Of a stretch of 64,000 nucleotides of DNA, positions 56,669-64,000 are shown one piece after another (the first letter of the stretch is position 1; each line of letters opens with the position of its first letter). This DNA comes from Parvibaculum sp046297875 (GTDB lineage: Bacteria > Pseudomonadota > Alphaproteobacteria > Parvibaculales > Parvibaculaceae): assembly GCF_046297875.1 (NCBI RefSeq), contig NZ_JBKBHD010000001.1:1054001-1118000 (forward strand). Reading direction: 5' to 3'. Position numbers and translations under genes: made by a program. The notes beneath the pieces are model-generated. The model saw nothing but the letters and a program-made list of their open reading frames with translations, had not been told where the DNA came from and did not search any database.

Positions 56669-59600
56669 ATGAAACTCACCGACTGGCTTGAATCGAACAA
56701 TCTGACGGCAAGCGCCTTTGCCGAGCAGCTGGGTGTGTCCGTTTCCACGGTCACACGCTGCATGAACGGCCAGCGCCGGCCCGAATGGCAGACCCTGGAC
56801 GCCATTTTCAAGGCAACCTCGGGCCAGGTGACGCCCAATGACTTCCTTTCCGACGATGCGGTGCTTCCTGAAGCGGCTCCGGCTGCTGCGAAGTCCAATG
56901 GACAAATTCCGATGAGCAATGACGGTGCGAACGACCGCTTCGAGCGGACGTCTTTCCTCTATGGCGCCAATGCGATCTTCGTCGAAGAGCTTTATGCGCG
57001 CTTCCAGAACGATCCCAATTCGGTGGATGAGGACTGGAGGGACTTTTTCGAGGGCCTCGGCGACCGTAAGGAAGACGTGCTGAAGGAAGCGAAGGGCGCC
57101 TCCTGGAAGCGGGCCGACTGGCCGCCTGCCGCGAATGGCGAGCTTGTGAGCGCGCTTGACGGCAATTGGGGCGAGACGGGCGCCGACACGGCGAAAGTGC
57201 GCCGGAAGATCGAACAGCGCAGCCCCGGTGCCAGTCAGGAAGATATCCGCTCGGCGACGCTCGATTCCGTCCGTGCCCTGATGATGATCCGTGCCTATCG
57301 TATTCGCGGCCATCTCGATGCCGATATCGACCCGCTTCAGCTTCGCCCGAAATCGCAGCACCCCGAGCTGCAGCCGGAAAGTTACGGCTTCGGCCCGGAC
57401 GACCTCGACCGGCCGATCTTCATCGCCAATGTGCTGGGTCTGGAGACGGCTACGGTTCGCGAAATGCTCGATATTCTTCGGCGTACCTATTGCGGTACAC
57501 TCGCCGTCGAGTTCATGCATATCGGCGATCCGGAAGAGAAAGCCTGGATTCAGGAACGCATCGAAGGGCCGGACAAGGAAATCGCCTTCACAGACATGGG
57601 CCGTTCCGCGATCCTCGACAAGCTGATTGCGGCGGAAGGCTTCGAGAAGTTCTGCAGCGTCAAATATGTTGGCACCAAGCGTTTCGGTCTTGATGGCGCC
57701 GAAGCGATCATTCCGGCGCTCGAACAGATCATCAAGCGCGGCGGTGCGCTTGGCGTGAAGGAAATCGTGCTTGGCATGGCGCATCGCGGCCGCCTCAACG
57801 TGCTAACGAACGTCATGTCGAAGCCGTTCCGCGCCGTTTTCCACGAGTTCAAGGGCGGTTCTTCCACGCCGGAAGACGTGGACGGGTCGGGCGACGTGAA
57901 ATATCACCTCGGCGCCTCGTCGGACCGAGAGTTCGATGGCAACAAGGTGCATCTGTCTCTCACCGCCAACCCCTCGCATCTCGAGATCGTCGATCCCGTG
58001 GTGCTCGGCAAGGCGCGTGCGAAGCAGGATCAGCATCACGACCGCCAGCGCGGCACCGTGATCCCGCTCCTCATTCACGGCGATGCGGCCTTTGCAGGCC
58101 AGGGCATCGTTGCCGAATGCCTCGGTCTCTCCGATCTCAAGGGGCATCGCACCGGCGGCTCGATCCATTTCATCATCAATAACCAGATCGGCTTCACCAC
58201 GAGCCCGATCAACAGCCGTTCCTCGCCCTATCCCTCGGACGTGGCGAAGATGGTGCAGGCGCCGATCTTCCATGTGAATGGCGACGACCCGGAAGCGGTC
58301 GTCCATGCAGCGAAGATCGCGACCGAGTTCCGCCAGCGGTTCAACCGGCCTGTCGTCATCGACATGTTCTGCTATCGCCGCTTCGGCCACAACGAAGGCG
58401 ACGATCCGAGCATGACGCAGCCGCTCATGTACGAGAAGATCAAGGACCATCCCACGACGCTGCAGATCTATTCGAAGCGGCTCGTCGATGAAGGCCTGAT
58501 GAGCGCCGAGGAAGTCGATGAGCGGATTGCCGGCTTCCGTGCGCAACTTGAAGGGGATTTCGAAGCCGTCGCGACTTTCCGCCCGAACAAGGCGGACTGG
58601 CTCGACGGGCGCTGGTCCGGCCTCGGCAAGGCCGAGGGCGAGGCAAGGCGCGGCGAGACGGCAGTCGAGATTTCGAGGCTCAAGGAAATCGGCCGCAGGA
58701 TCACCGAAGTGCCGGAGGGTGTGAGCGTTCACAAGACGGTGATGCGCTTCATCGAGAACCGGCGCAAGGCGATCGAGAGCGGCGAGGGCATCGACTGGTC
58801 GACGGCGGAGGCGCTGGCCTTCGGCTCGCTGCTCGATGAGGGTATCAAGGTGCGTCTCTCGGGGCAGGATTCCGAGCGCGGCACATTCGTGCAGCGGCAC
58901 TCGGTGCTGAACGACCAGAAGACGGAAGACAAATACGTTCCCTTCAACAATATCTCGGAAAACCAGGCCGAATACGAAGTCATCAACTCGATGCTTTCGG
59001 AAGCCGCCGTGCTCGGCTTCGAATATGGCTACAGCCTGGCCGAGCCCAATGCGCTGGTGCTCTGGGAAGCGCAGTTCGGCGATTTTGCGAACGGCGCGCA
59101 GGTCGTGATCGACCAGTTCATCTCGTCGGGCGAGCGCAAGTGGCTGCGCATGTCGGGCCTCGTGATGCTGCTGCCGCATGGCTATGAAGGCCAGGGGCCG
59201 GAGCATTCCTCAGCGCGTCTCGAGCGCTATCTGCAGATGTGCGCCGAAGACAACATGCAGGTCGCCAACTGCACGACGCCGATGAATTATTTCCACATCC
59301 TGCGGCGGCAGATGCACCGCAAGTTCCGCAAGCCGCTGATCCTGATGACGCCGAAATCGCTGCTGCGCCATAAGCGCTGCGTGTCGAACCTGTCGGAATT
59401 CGGTCCGGGCTCGTCCTTCCATCGCGTGTTGTGGGACGATGCCGAGCAGCTGCCCGGTCAGCAGATCAAGCTTGTCGCCGACAAGGAGATCAAGCGCGTC
59501 GTGCTCTGCTCGGGCAAGGTCTATTACGATCTCTATGAGGAACGCGAGAAGCGCGGCATCAACGACATTTACCTCATGCGCGTGGAACAGCTCTATCCGT

Positions 59601-59860
59601 TCCCGGCGAAGTCGCTGATGACGGAGCTCGCGCGCTTCCCGAATGCGGAATTCGTGTGGTGCCAGGAAGAGCCCAAGAACATGGGTGCCTGGAACTTCAT
59701 GGAACCGAACATCGAATGGGTGCTCGATCATATCGGCTCGCGTTACCGCCGTGCGACCTATGCGGGGCGTCCGGCTTCCGCGGCGACGGCCACGGGCCTC
59801 ATGAGCAAGCATAATCAGGAACTCAACCAGTTTCTCTCCGAAGCGCTCAAGGTCGATTGA
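56669..59860 (+). CDS. sucA: 2-oxoglutarate dehydrogenase E1 with N-terminal HTH domain
   Basis: This 1063-residue reading frame joins a Cro/CI-type HTH (about 1-62; TASAFAEQLGV and SVSTVTRCMNG as helices 2 and 3) through an Ala/Pro linker to a complete E1o. The enzyme part starts at Met82 (56912), aligned with the normal SucA N-terminus (ERTSFLYGANAIFVEELYAR), and is 982 residues, the usual size. Thiamin diphosphate motif GDDPEAVVHAAK and the FGHNEGDDPSMTQP block are intact. Neither ATG at 56669 nor ATG at 56912 has a good ribosome site, so two products (fusion and short SucA) are possible. It belongs with sucB and lpd. Confidence 0.9.
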   Translation: MKLTDWLESNNLTASAFAEQLGVSVSTVTRCMNGQRRPEWQTLDAIFKATSGQVTPNDFLSDDAVLPEAAPAAAKSNGQIPMSNDGANDRFERTSFLYGANAIFVEELYARFQNDPNSVDEDWRDFFEGLGDRKEDVLKEAKGASWKRADWPPAANGELVSALDGNWGETGADTAKVRRKIEQRSPGASQEDIRSATLDSVRALMMIRAYRIRGHLDADIDPLQLRPKSQHPELQPESYGFGPDDLDRPIFIANVLGLETATVREMLDILRRTYCGTLAVEFMHIGDPEEKAWIQERIEGPDKEIAFTDMGRSAILDKLIAAEGFEKFCSVKYVGTKRFGLDGAEAIIPALEQIIKRGGALGVKEIVLGMAHRGRLNVLTNVMSKPFRAVFHEFKGGSSTPEDVDGSGDVKYHLGASSDREFDGNKVHLSLTANPSHLEIVDPVVLGKARAKQDQHHDRQRGTVIPLLIHGDAAFAGQGIVAECLGLSDLKGHRTGGSIHFIINNQIGFTTSPINSRSSPYPSDVAKMVQAPIFHVNGDDPEAVVHAAKIATEFRQRFNRPVVIDMFCYRRFGHNEGDDPSMTQPLMYEKIKDHPTTLQIYSKRLVDEGLMSAEEVDERIAGFRAQLEGDFEAVATFRPNKADWLDGRWSGLGKAEGEARRGETAVEISRLKEIGRRITEVPEGVSVHKTVMRFIENRRKAIESGEGIDWSTAEALAFGSLLDEGIKVRLSGQDSERGTFVQRHSVLNDQKTEDKYVPFNNISENQAEYEVINSMLSEAAVLGFEYGYSLAEPNALVLWEAQFGDFANGAQVVIDQFISSGERKWLRMSGLVMLLPHGYEGQGPEHSSARLERYLQMCAEDNMQVANCTTPMNYFHILRRQMHRKFRKPLILMTPKSLLRHKRCVSNLSEFGPGSSFHRVLWDDAEQLPGQQIKLVADKEIKRVVLCSGKVYYDLYEEREKRGINDIYLMRVEQLYPFPAKSLMTELARFPNAEFVWCQEEPKNMGAWNFMEPNIEWVLDHIGSRYRRATYAGRPASAATATGLMSKHNQELNQFLSEALKVD

Positions 59861-59901
59861 GCGGCGGCGGGATACAGACGACCGGAAAGGCAGCAGACCA
59901 G

Positions 59902-61134
59902 ATGGCGACGGAAATTCGTGTGCCCACGCTTGGCGAGTCGGTAACCGAGGCCACTGTCGCCAAGTGGTTCAAGAAGCCGGGCGATGCCGTCGCGGCAGAT
60001 GAGCCACTTGTCGAACTTGAAACCGACAAGGTGACGGTGGAAGTGCCGGCGCCGTCTGCCGGTGTTCTTTCGGAAATCATTGCGAAGGACGGCGAGACGG
60101 TGGAAGTTGGCGCGCTGCTCGGCCAGATCGGCGAGGGCAAGGGCGCAGCGCCCGCACCGAAAAAGGAAGAGCCGAAAAAGGCGGAAGCGAAGGCCGAGGC
60201 AAAGCCCGAACAAAAAAAGTTTGAGGCTGCTGCCCCGTCGAAGCCCGCCGATGCGGAAGCCTCGCCTGCCGTGCGCCGCGTTGCAGCCGAGAACGATCTC
60301 GACGTCTCGAAGATCGAGGGTACTGGCAAGGGCGGCCGCGTGACGAAGGCGGATGCGGAAGAAGCCGCCGCCTCCAGGTCCTCGGCGCCTGCAGCCCCCG
60401 TTCAGGTCAAGGCGCCTGCGCCCGCCGACCGCTCGGCCGGCGAGGAGCGCGTGAAGATGACGCGGCTCCGCAAGACCATCGCGACGCGCCTCAAGGAAGC
60501 GCAGAACACGGCGGCCATGCTCACCACCTTCAACGAGGTGGACATGACGAATGTCATGGCGCTGCGCAACCAGTACAAGGATCTCTTCGAGAAGAAGCAT
60601 GGCGTGCGCGTCGGCTTCATGGGCTTCTTCGTCAAGGCCTGCATCCATGCGCTGCAGGAAATCCCGGCGGTCAATGCCGAGATCGATGGCGACGAGCTCG
60701 TCTACAAGAATTACTACAATATCGGCGTGGCCGTCGGCACGGATCGCGGTCTTGTCGTGCCGGTTCTGCGCGATGCGCAGGACCTCTCGCTTGCCGGCAT
60801 CGAGAAGACGATCAACGATTTCGGCCGCCGCGCACGCGACGGCGCGTTGAAGCTCGAGGAGCTGCAGGGCGGCACCTTCACGATTTCCAATGGCGGCGTC
60901 TATGGCTCGCTGATGTCGACGCCGATCCTGAATGCGCCGCAGTCCGGCATTCTCGGCATGCACAAGATTCAGGAACGGCCGATGGTCATCGGCGGCAAGA
61001 TCGAGATCCGCCCGATGATGTATCTGGCGCTTTCCTACGATCACCGGATCGTGGACGGCAAGGAAGCCGTGACCTTCCTGGTGCGCGTGAAGGAAGTGCT
61101 GGAAGACCCGCAGCGCCTGCTGCTCGACCTCTGA
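59902..61134 (+). CDS. sucB: 2-oxoglutarate dehydrogenase E2 (dihydrolipoyl succinyltransferase)
   Basis: This 410-residue E2 has a lipoyl domain with Lys43 (ETDKVTVEV), an Ala/Lys/Pro linker, a peripheral-subunit-binding domain (about 130-165, VRRVAAENDLDVSKI) and the catalytic core with SYDHRIVDGKEAV. I chose the ATG at 59902; the frame start at 59857 is shortly before the sucA stop and not conserved. Confidence 0.95.
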   Translation: MATEIRVPTLGESVTEATVAKWFKKPGDAVAADEPLVELETDKVTVEVPAPSAGVLSEIIAKDGETVEVGALLGQIGEGKGAAPAPKKEEPKKAEAKAEAKPEQKKFEAAAPSKPADAEASPAVRRVAAENDLDVSKIEGTGKGGRVTKADAEEAAASRSSAPAAPVQVKAPAPADRSAGEERVKMTRLRKTIATRLKEAQNTAAMLTTFNEVDMTNVMALRNQYKDLFEKKHGVRVGFMGFFVKACIHALQEIPAVNAEIDGDELVYKNYYNIGVAVGTDRGLVVPVLRDAQDLSLAGIEKTINDFGRRARDGALKLEELQGGTFTISNGGVYGSLMSTPILNAPQSGILGMHKIQERPMVIGGKIEIRPMMYLALSYDHRIVDGKEAVTFLVRVKEVLEDPQRLLLDL

Positions 61135-61143
61135 GGTAATTCA

Positions 61144-62535
61144 ATGGCGGATGCTTTCGACCTTGTTGTGATCGGCGCGGGCCCCGGCGGCTATGAATGC
61201 GCGATCAAGGCGGCGCAGCTCGGGCTCAAGGTCGCGGTGGTCGAAAAGCGCGACCGGCTTGGCGGCACCTGCCTTAATGTCGGCTGCATCCCGTCGAAGG
61301 CGATGCTCCATGCCTCGGAGCTTTTCCACGAGGCGGGCGAAAGCTTCGAGGGCATGGGCATCGAGGTGCCGAAGCCGAAGCTCAACCTCCGCCAAATGCT
61401 CGCCTTCAAGGACGAGGCGATCGACGGCAACACCAAGGGTATCGAGTTCCTCTTCAAGAAGAACAAGATCGAATGGGTGAAGGGCGAGGGCAGCATCGCC
61501 GCGCCAGGCAAGGTGAAGGTGGGCGGGCGCACGCTCGAGGCGAAGAATATCGTCATCGCGACCGGCTCCGATGTGGCGAGGCTGCCGGGCGTCGAGATAG
61601 ACGAGAAGACGGTCGTCTCCTCCACCGGCGCACTCGAACTCGACAAGGTGCCGGGCAAGCTTCTCGTGATCGGCGGTGGCGTGATCGGGCTCGAGCTCGG
61701 TTCCGTCTGGGGCCGCCTCGGTGCGGAAGTGACGGTGGTCGAATATCTCGACAATATTCTGCCGGGCATGGATGGCGAGGTCGTGAAGAACTTCACCCGC
61801 ATCCTCAAGAAGCAGGGCTTCTCCTTCAAGCTCGGCGCGAAAGTGACCAAGGTCGAGAAGCAGAAATCGGGTCTCAAAGTCACGGTCGAGCCTGCAAAGG
61901 GCGGCGATGCGGAAGTGCTCGATGCCGATGTCGTGCTCGTCTCGATCGGCCGCGTCGCCTATACGGGCGGGCTCGGTCTCGACAAGGTTGGCGTCAAGAC
62001 CGACAAGCGCGGCCGCATCGAGGTCGATGCCTCGTTCAAGACCAATGTCGACGGCATCTATGCGGTCGGCGACGTGATCGCGGGACCGATGCTTGCGCAC
62101 AAGGCGATGGAAGAGGGTGTTGCGCTTGCCGAGCAGCTTGCAGGGCATTACGGCGCGGTGAATTACGATGTGATCCCTGGCGTCGTCTATACCTCGCCGG
62201 AAGTGGCCTCGGTCGGCAGGACGGAAGAGCAGCTCAAGGAAGCGGGCATCGAATACAATGCCGGCAAGTTCCCCTTCACGGCGAATGGCCGCGCCAAGGC
62301 GAACAAGACGACCGACGGTTTCGTGAAGATCCTCGCCGACAAGAAGACCGACCGCATTCTCGGCGTTCACATTATCGGCGTGGGAGCCGGTGAACTGATC
62401 GCGCAGGCTGTCGTCGCGATGGAATTCTCTTCAAGCTCGGAAGATATTGCCCGCATGTGCATCGCTCATCCGACCATGTCGGAAGCGGTGAAGGAAGCCG
62501 CGCTTTCCGTCACGGGCCTTCCCATTCACATGTGA
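61144..62535 (+). CDS. lpd: Dihydrolipoamide dehydrogenase (E3)
   Basis: This 463-residue flavoprotein reoxidises lipoamide of the E2. The redox pair is Cys43-Cys48 (GGTCLNVGCIPSKAM); FAD and NAD folds are IGAGPGGYECA and IGGGVIGLELGSVW; the C-terminal AHPTMSEAV has the catalytic His. It ends the sucA-sucB-lpd set, 9 bp after sucB. Confidence 0.96.
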   Translation: MADAFDLVVIGAGPGGYECAIKAAQLGLKVAVVEKRDRLGGTCLNVGCIPSKAMLHASELFHEAGESFEGMGIEVPKPKLNLRQMLAFKDEAIDGNTKGIEFLFKKNKIEWVKGEGSIAAPGKVKVGGRTLEAKNIVIATGSDVARLPGVEIDEKTVVSSTGALELDKVPGKLLVIGGGVIGLELGSVWGRLGAEVTVVEYLDNILPGMDGEVVKNFTRILKKQGFSFKLGAKVTKVEKQKSGLKVTVEPAKGGDAEVLDADVVLVSIGRVAYTGGLGLDKVGVKTDKRGRIEVDASFKTNVDGIYAVGDVIAGPMLAHKAMEEGVALAEQLAGHYGAVNYDVIPGVVYTSPEVASVGRTEEQLKEAGIEYNAGKFPFTANGRAKANKTTDGFVKILADKKTDRILGVHIIGVGAGELIAQAVVAMEFSSSSEDIARMCIAHPTMSEAVKEAALSVTGLPIHM

Positions 62536-62556
62536 GCGGGCATATGTGCGCGCGGT

Positions 62557-63555
62557 TCAGCCGTGTTTGCGCCGCTCCTTTTCGGTCTGCGCCTTGTCAT
62601 ATACCTCAAGGAGCCGCGCCGCATCGACTTCCGTATACATCTGCGTGGTCGAGAGGCTCGAATGGCCGAGCAGTTCCTGAATGGAGCGCAGGTCGCCACC
62701 ACCGGCAAGGAGATGCGTGGCGAAGCTGTGGCGCAACGCATGAGGCGTCGCCGATTCAGGCAGGCCGAGGCGGCGACGCAGATTGATCATCATGTCGCGC
62801 ACCTGACGCTGGTTGAGCCGCTTGCCGCGCCCGCCAACGAAGAGAGGATCGTCTTTCGTCAGCGCGAAGGGGCAGAGCTTGAGATAATTCTCGACCGCCA
62901 TGCGTGCCGCAGGCAGCACGGGCACGATGCGTTCCTTGTTGCCCTTGCCGGTGATGCGCAGCGCCTCGCGCAGGGGCGCCGCGCTCCGGTCTAGCGAAAG
63001 CGCTTCCGAAACGCGCAGCCCGCAGCCGTAAAGCAAAGTCAGAACGGCAAGGTCGCGCGCGCCCTTCCAGGGCTCGCCCTGCGCGATTTCCGCTTCGGCA
63101 AGCATTTCCTCGGCGCCTCTGACGGAAAGCGGCTTCGGCAGTGCATGGGGAAGCTTCGGCGAGCGCAGCGCCAGCGCCGAGGCGTTGGAGAGAATTTTTG
63201 TCCGGTCGAGATAGCGGAAGAAGGAGCGCATGCTCGACAGCATCCGCGCAACGGAGCGGCTTTGCAGTCCTTCCTTGCGGCGCCGACTGACAAAGGCACG
63301 GAAGTCGCGCAGCGCCAGCCGCTCAAGATCGGCAAGCGTTGCCGCGCCACCCAGATGATCCACGAGAAACTCGAAGAAACGCGTGATGTCGCGGTGATAA
63401 TTGACGAGCGTTGCCACGCTCATCCGCTTCTCGCTCATGAGATGGGCATACCAGTTGCGGATTTCACCCTGAACGTCCGCAGCGGCGGGCACCGCTCTTG
63501 CGGCGTCCTCCGGCGCGGGCGCGCCGCTCAGCGGGCGGGCGGCAGGTCGAGCCAT
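62557..63555 (-). CDS. xerC: Tyrosine recombinase XerC
   Basis: This 332-residue recombinase resolves chromosome dimers at dif with XerD. Catalytic residues are all present: Arg181, Lys204, His272, Arg275, His298 and Tyr307. The N-terminal 30 residues are extra compared with E. coli XerC and may be an upstream start. It overlaps the DUF484 gene by 28 bp, the usual alphaproteobacterial arrangement. Confidence 0.9.
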   Translation of the reverse strand: MARPAARPLSGAPAPEDAARAVPAAADVQGEIRNWYAHLMSEKRMSVATLVNYHRDITRFFEFLVDHLGGAATLADLERLALRDFRAFVSRRRKEGLQSRSVARMLSSMRSFFRYLDRTKILSNASALALRSPKLPHALPKPLSVRGAEEMLAEAEIAQGEPWKGARDLAVLTLLYGCGLRVSEALSLDRSAAPLREALRITGKGNKERIVPVLPAARMAVENYLKLCPFALTKDDPLFVGGRGKRLNQRQVRDMMINLRRRLGLPESATPHALRHSFATHLLAGGGDLRSIQELLGHSSLSTTQMYTEVDAARLLEVYDKAQTEKERRKHG

Positions 63556-64000
63556 TGGCGCACGCAGCGCTCGACGACATGGGCGAGGAATTCGAGCAGG
63601 TCCACCGCCTGGTCGGGATGGAACTGTTCCGGGTCGAAGCCGCCAAGCGCGAGCAGGCCGGGCGGCGAACCGGGCGATACGTCGAGCCGTACCAGCGCCT
63701 CGGAGTGCACGTCCTCGGCGAGATTGCCATAGAGGCCGCGGCTGCCGCGCACATTGGCGGCAAGGCGGCAGCGTTCTCCCATGCCGAGAATCCGGTCGAC
63801 GCCGCCGGGCTCGAGCACGCGCACACCGCGAATGCCGATGCCGGAAACGCCGTTCGCCGTTTCGATGCAGATGGTCGCGGCGCGAATACCGAGCATGCGG
63901 GCAAGGCCGTCCGGCGCGGTGACGTATTCGATCAGATGTTCGAAGCTCTTTGCATCGAGGAGCTTCAGCGCCGCGGCATGGACCTGTTCGCGCGCGATGC
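63528..64000 (-). CDS. DUF484 family protein, truncated by window edge
   Basis: The C-terminal part (about 157 residues) of a DUF484 protein is visible, read from the window edge. DUF484 is GAF-like; the end GLLALGGFDPEQFHPDQAV and LEFLAHVVERC is characteristic. It precedes xerC, as in many proteobacteria. The start lies beyond 64000. Confidence 0.82.
   Translation of the reverse strand, partial: IAREQVHAAALKLLDAKSFEHLIEYVTAPDGLARMLGIRAATICIETANGVSGIGIRGVRVLEPGGVDRILGMGERCRLAANVRGSRGLYGNLAEDVHSEALVRLDVSPGSPPGLLALGGFDPEQFHPDQAVDLLEFLAHVVERCVRQWLDLPPAR

Noticed and set aside
62557..63555. Integrase of a mobile element
   Set aside because: Sequence, catalytic residues and DUF484 neighbour fit chromosomal XerC; no att sites or cargo are seen.

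Overview
The window is a GC-rich, gene-dense chromosomal segment of an alphaproteobacterium. The gene content fits the Rhizobiales/Hyphomicrobiales; a Parvibaculum-like organism is my best guess, made from gene order and protein style without any database search. Support includes a DUF2794 protein, the order sdhCDAB, mdh then sucCD then sucAB-lpd, a ccmABCDG cytochrome c block, an ffh-rpsP-rimM-trmD-rplS operon and an ethylmalonyl-CoA pathway gene pair. I see no rRNA, tRNA, CRISPR array, transposase or prophage. The window is mostly core metabolism, plus one arsenic island and several palindromic intergenic repeats.

Layout. 0-5.5 kb: tesA-like esterase divergent from a ybbAP-type ABC exporter, then a Bax-inhibitor-1 protein and DUF2794. 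6-10.9 kb: a four-gene GldA/GldF/GldG/DUF4340 ABC cluster. 10.9-14.2 kb: aconitase A with an unusual N-terminal extension. 14.4-18.1 kb: a crotonase and the ccmABCDG cluster. 18.1-21.4 kb: MarR regulator, NUDIX hydrolase, MFS carrier. 21.4-25.7 kb: dapF-mtaB-ftsY-ispZ (minus strand) and a CinA-domain protein. 25.9-34.2 kb: ffh-rpsP-rimM-trmD-rplS, leuCDB and asd. 34.4-36.5 kb: an ammonium transporter fused to a histidine kinase. 36.6-39.2 kb: malyl-CoA lyase family and mesaconyl-CoA hydratase family genes and a PAS protein. 39.5-43 kb: sdhCDAB. 43-46.7 kb: small genes and an ars operon. 46.7-54.2 kb: membrane-anchored acidic protein, mmsA, arylamine N-acetyltransferase, zapE, a lipoprotein, mdh and an MBL-fold protein. 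54.4-62.5 kb: sucCD, sucA, sucB, lpd. 62.6-64 kb: xerC and a truncated DUF484 gene.

The most unusual theme is that central carbon enzymes carry nucleic-acid-binding-like appendages. Aconitase (10924-14163, minus) starts with about 190 residues of histone-H1-like Lys/Ala/Pro repeats, and the frame has no usable start codon at the normal aconitase N-terminus. The E1 subunit of 2-oxoglutarate dehydrogenase (56669-59860) is in frame with an N-terminal Cro/CI-type helix-turn-helix, and two TGCC-N5-GGCA dyads exactly 32 bp apart lie just upstream. Malate dehydrogenase ends in a short Lys-rich tail, and a MarR-type regulator ends in the same PAAKK-type repeat as the aconitase. Whether these modules let TCA-cycle enzymes touch DNA or RNA is inference, but the fusions are read directly from the sequence.

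Other points of interest are the Amt-histidine kinase sensor with an NtrC-like site upstream, an ArsR operator overlapping its own start codon, and two families of palindromic elements whose long copies can fold into an outer stem enclosing three contiguous hairpins.
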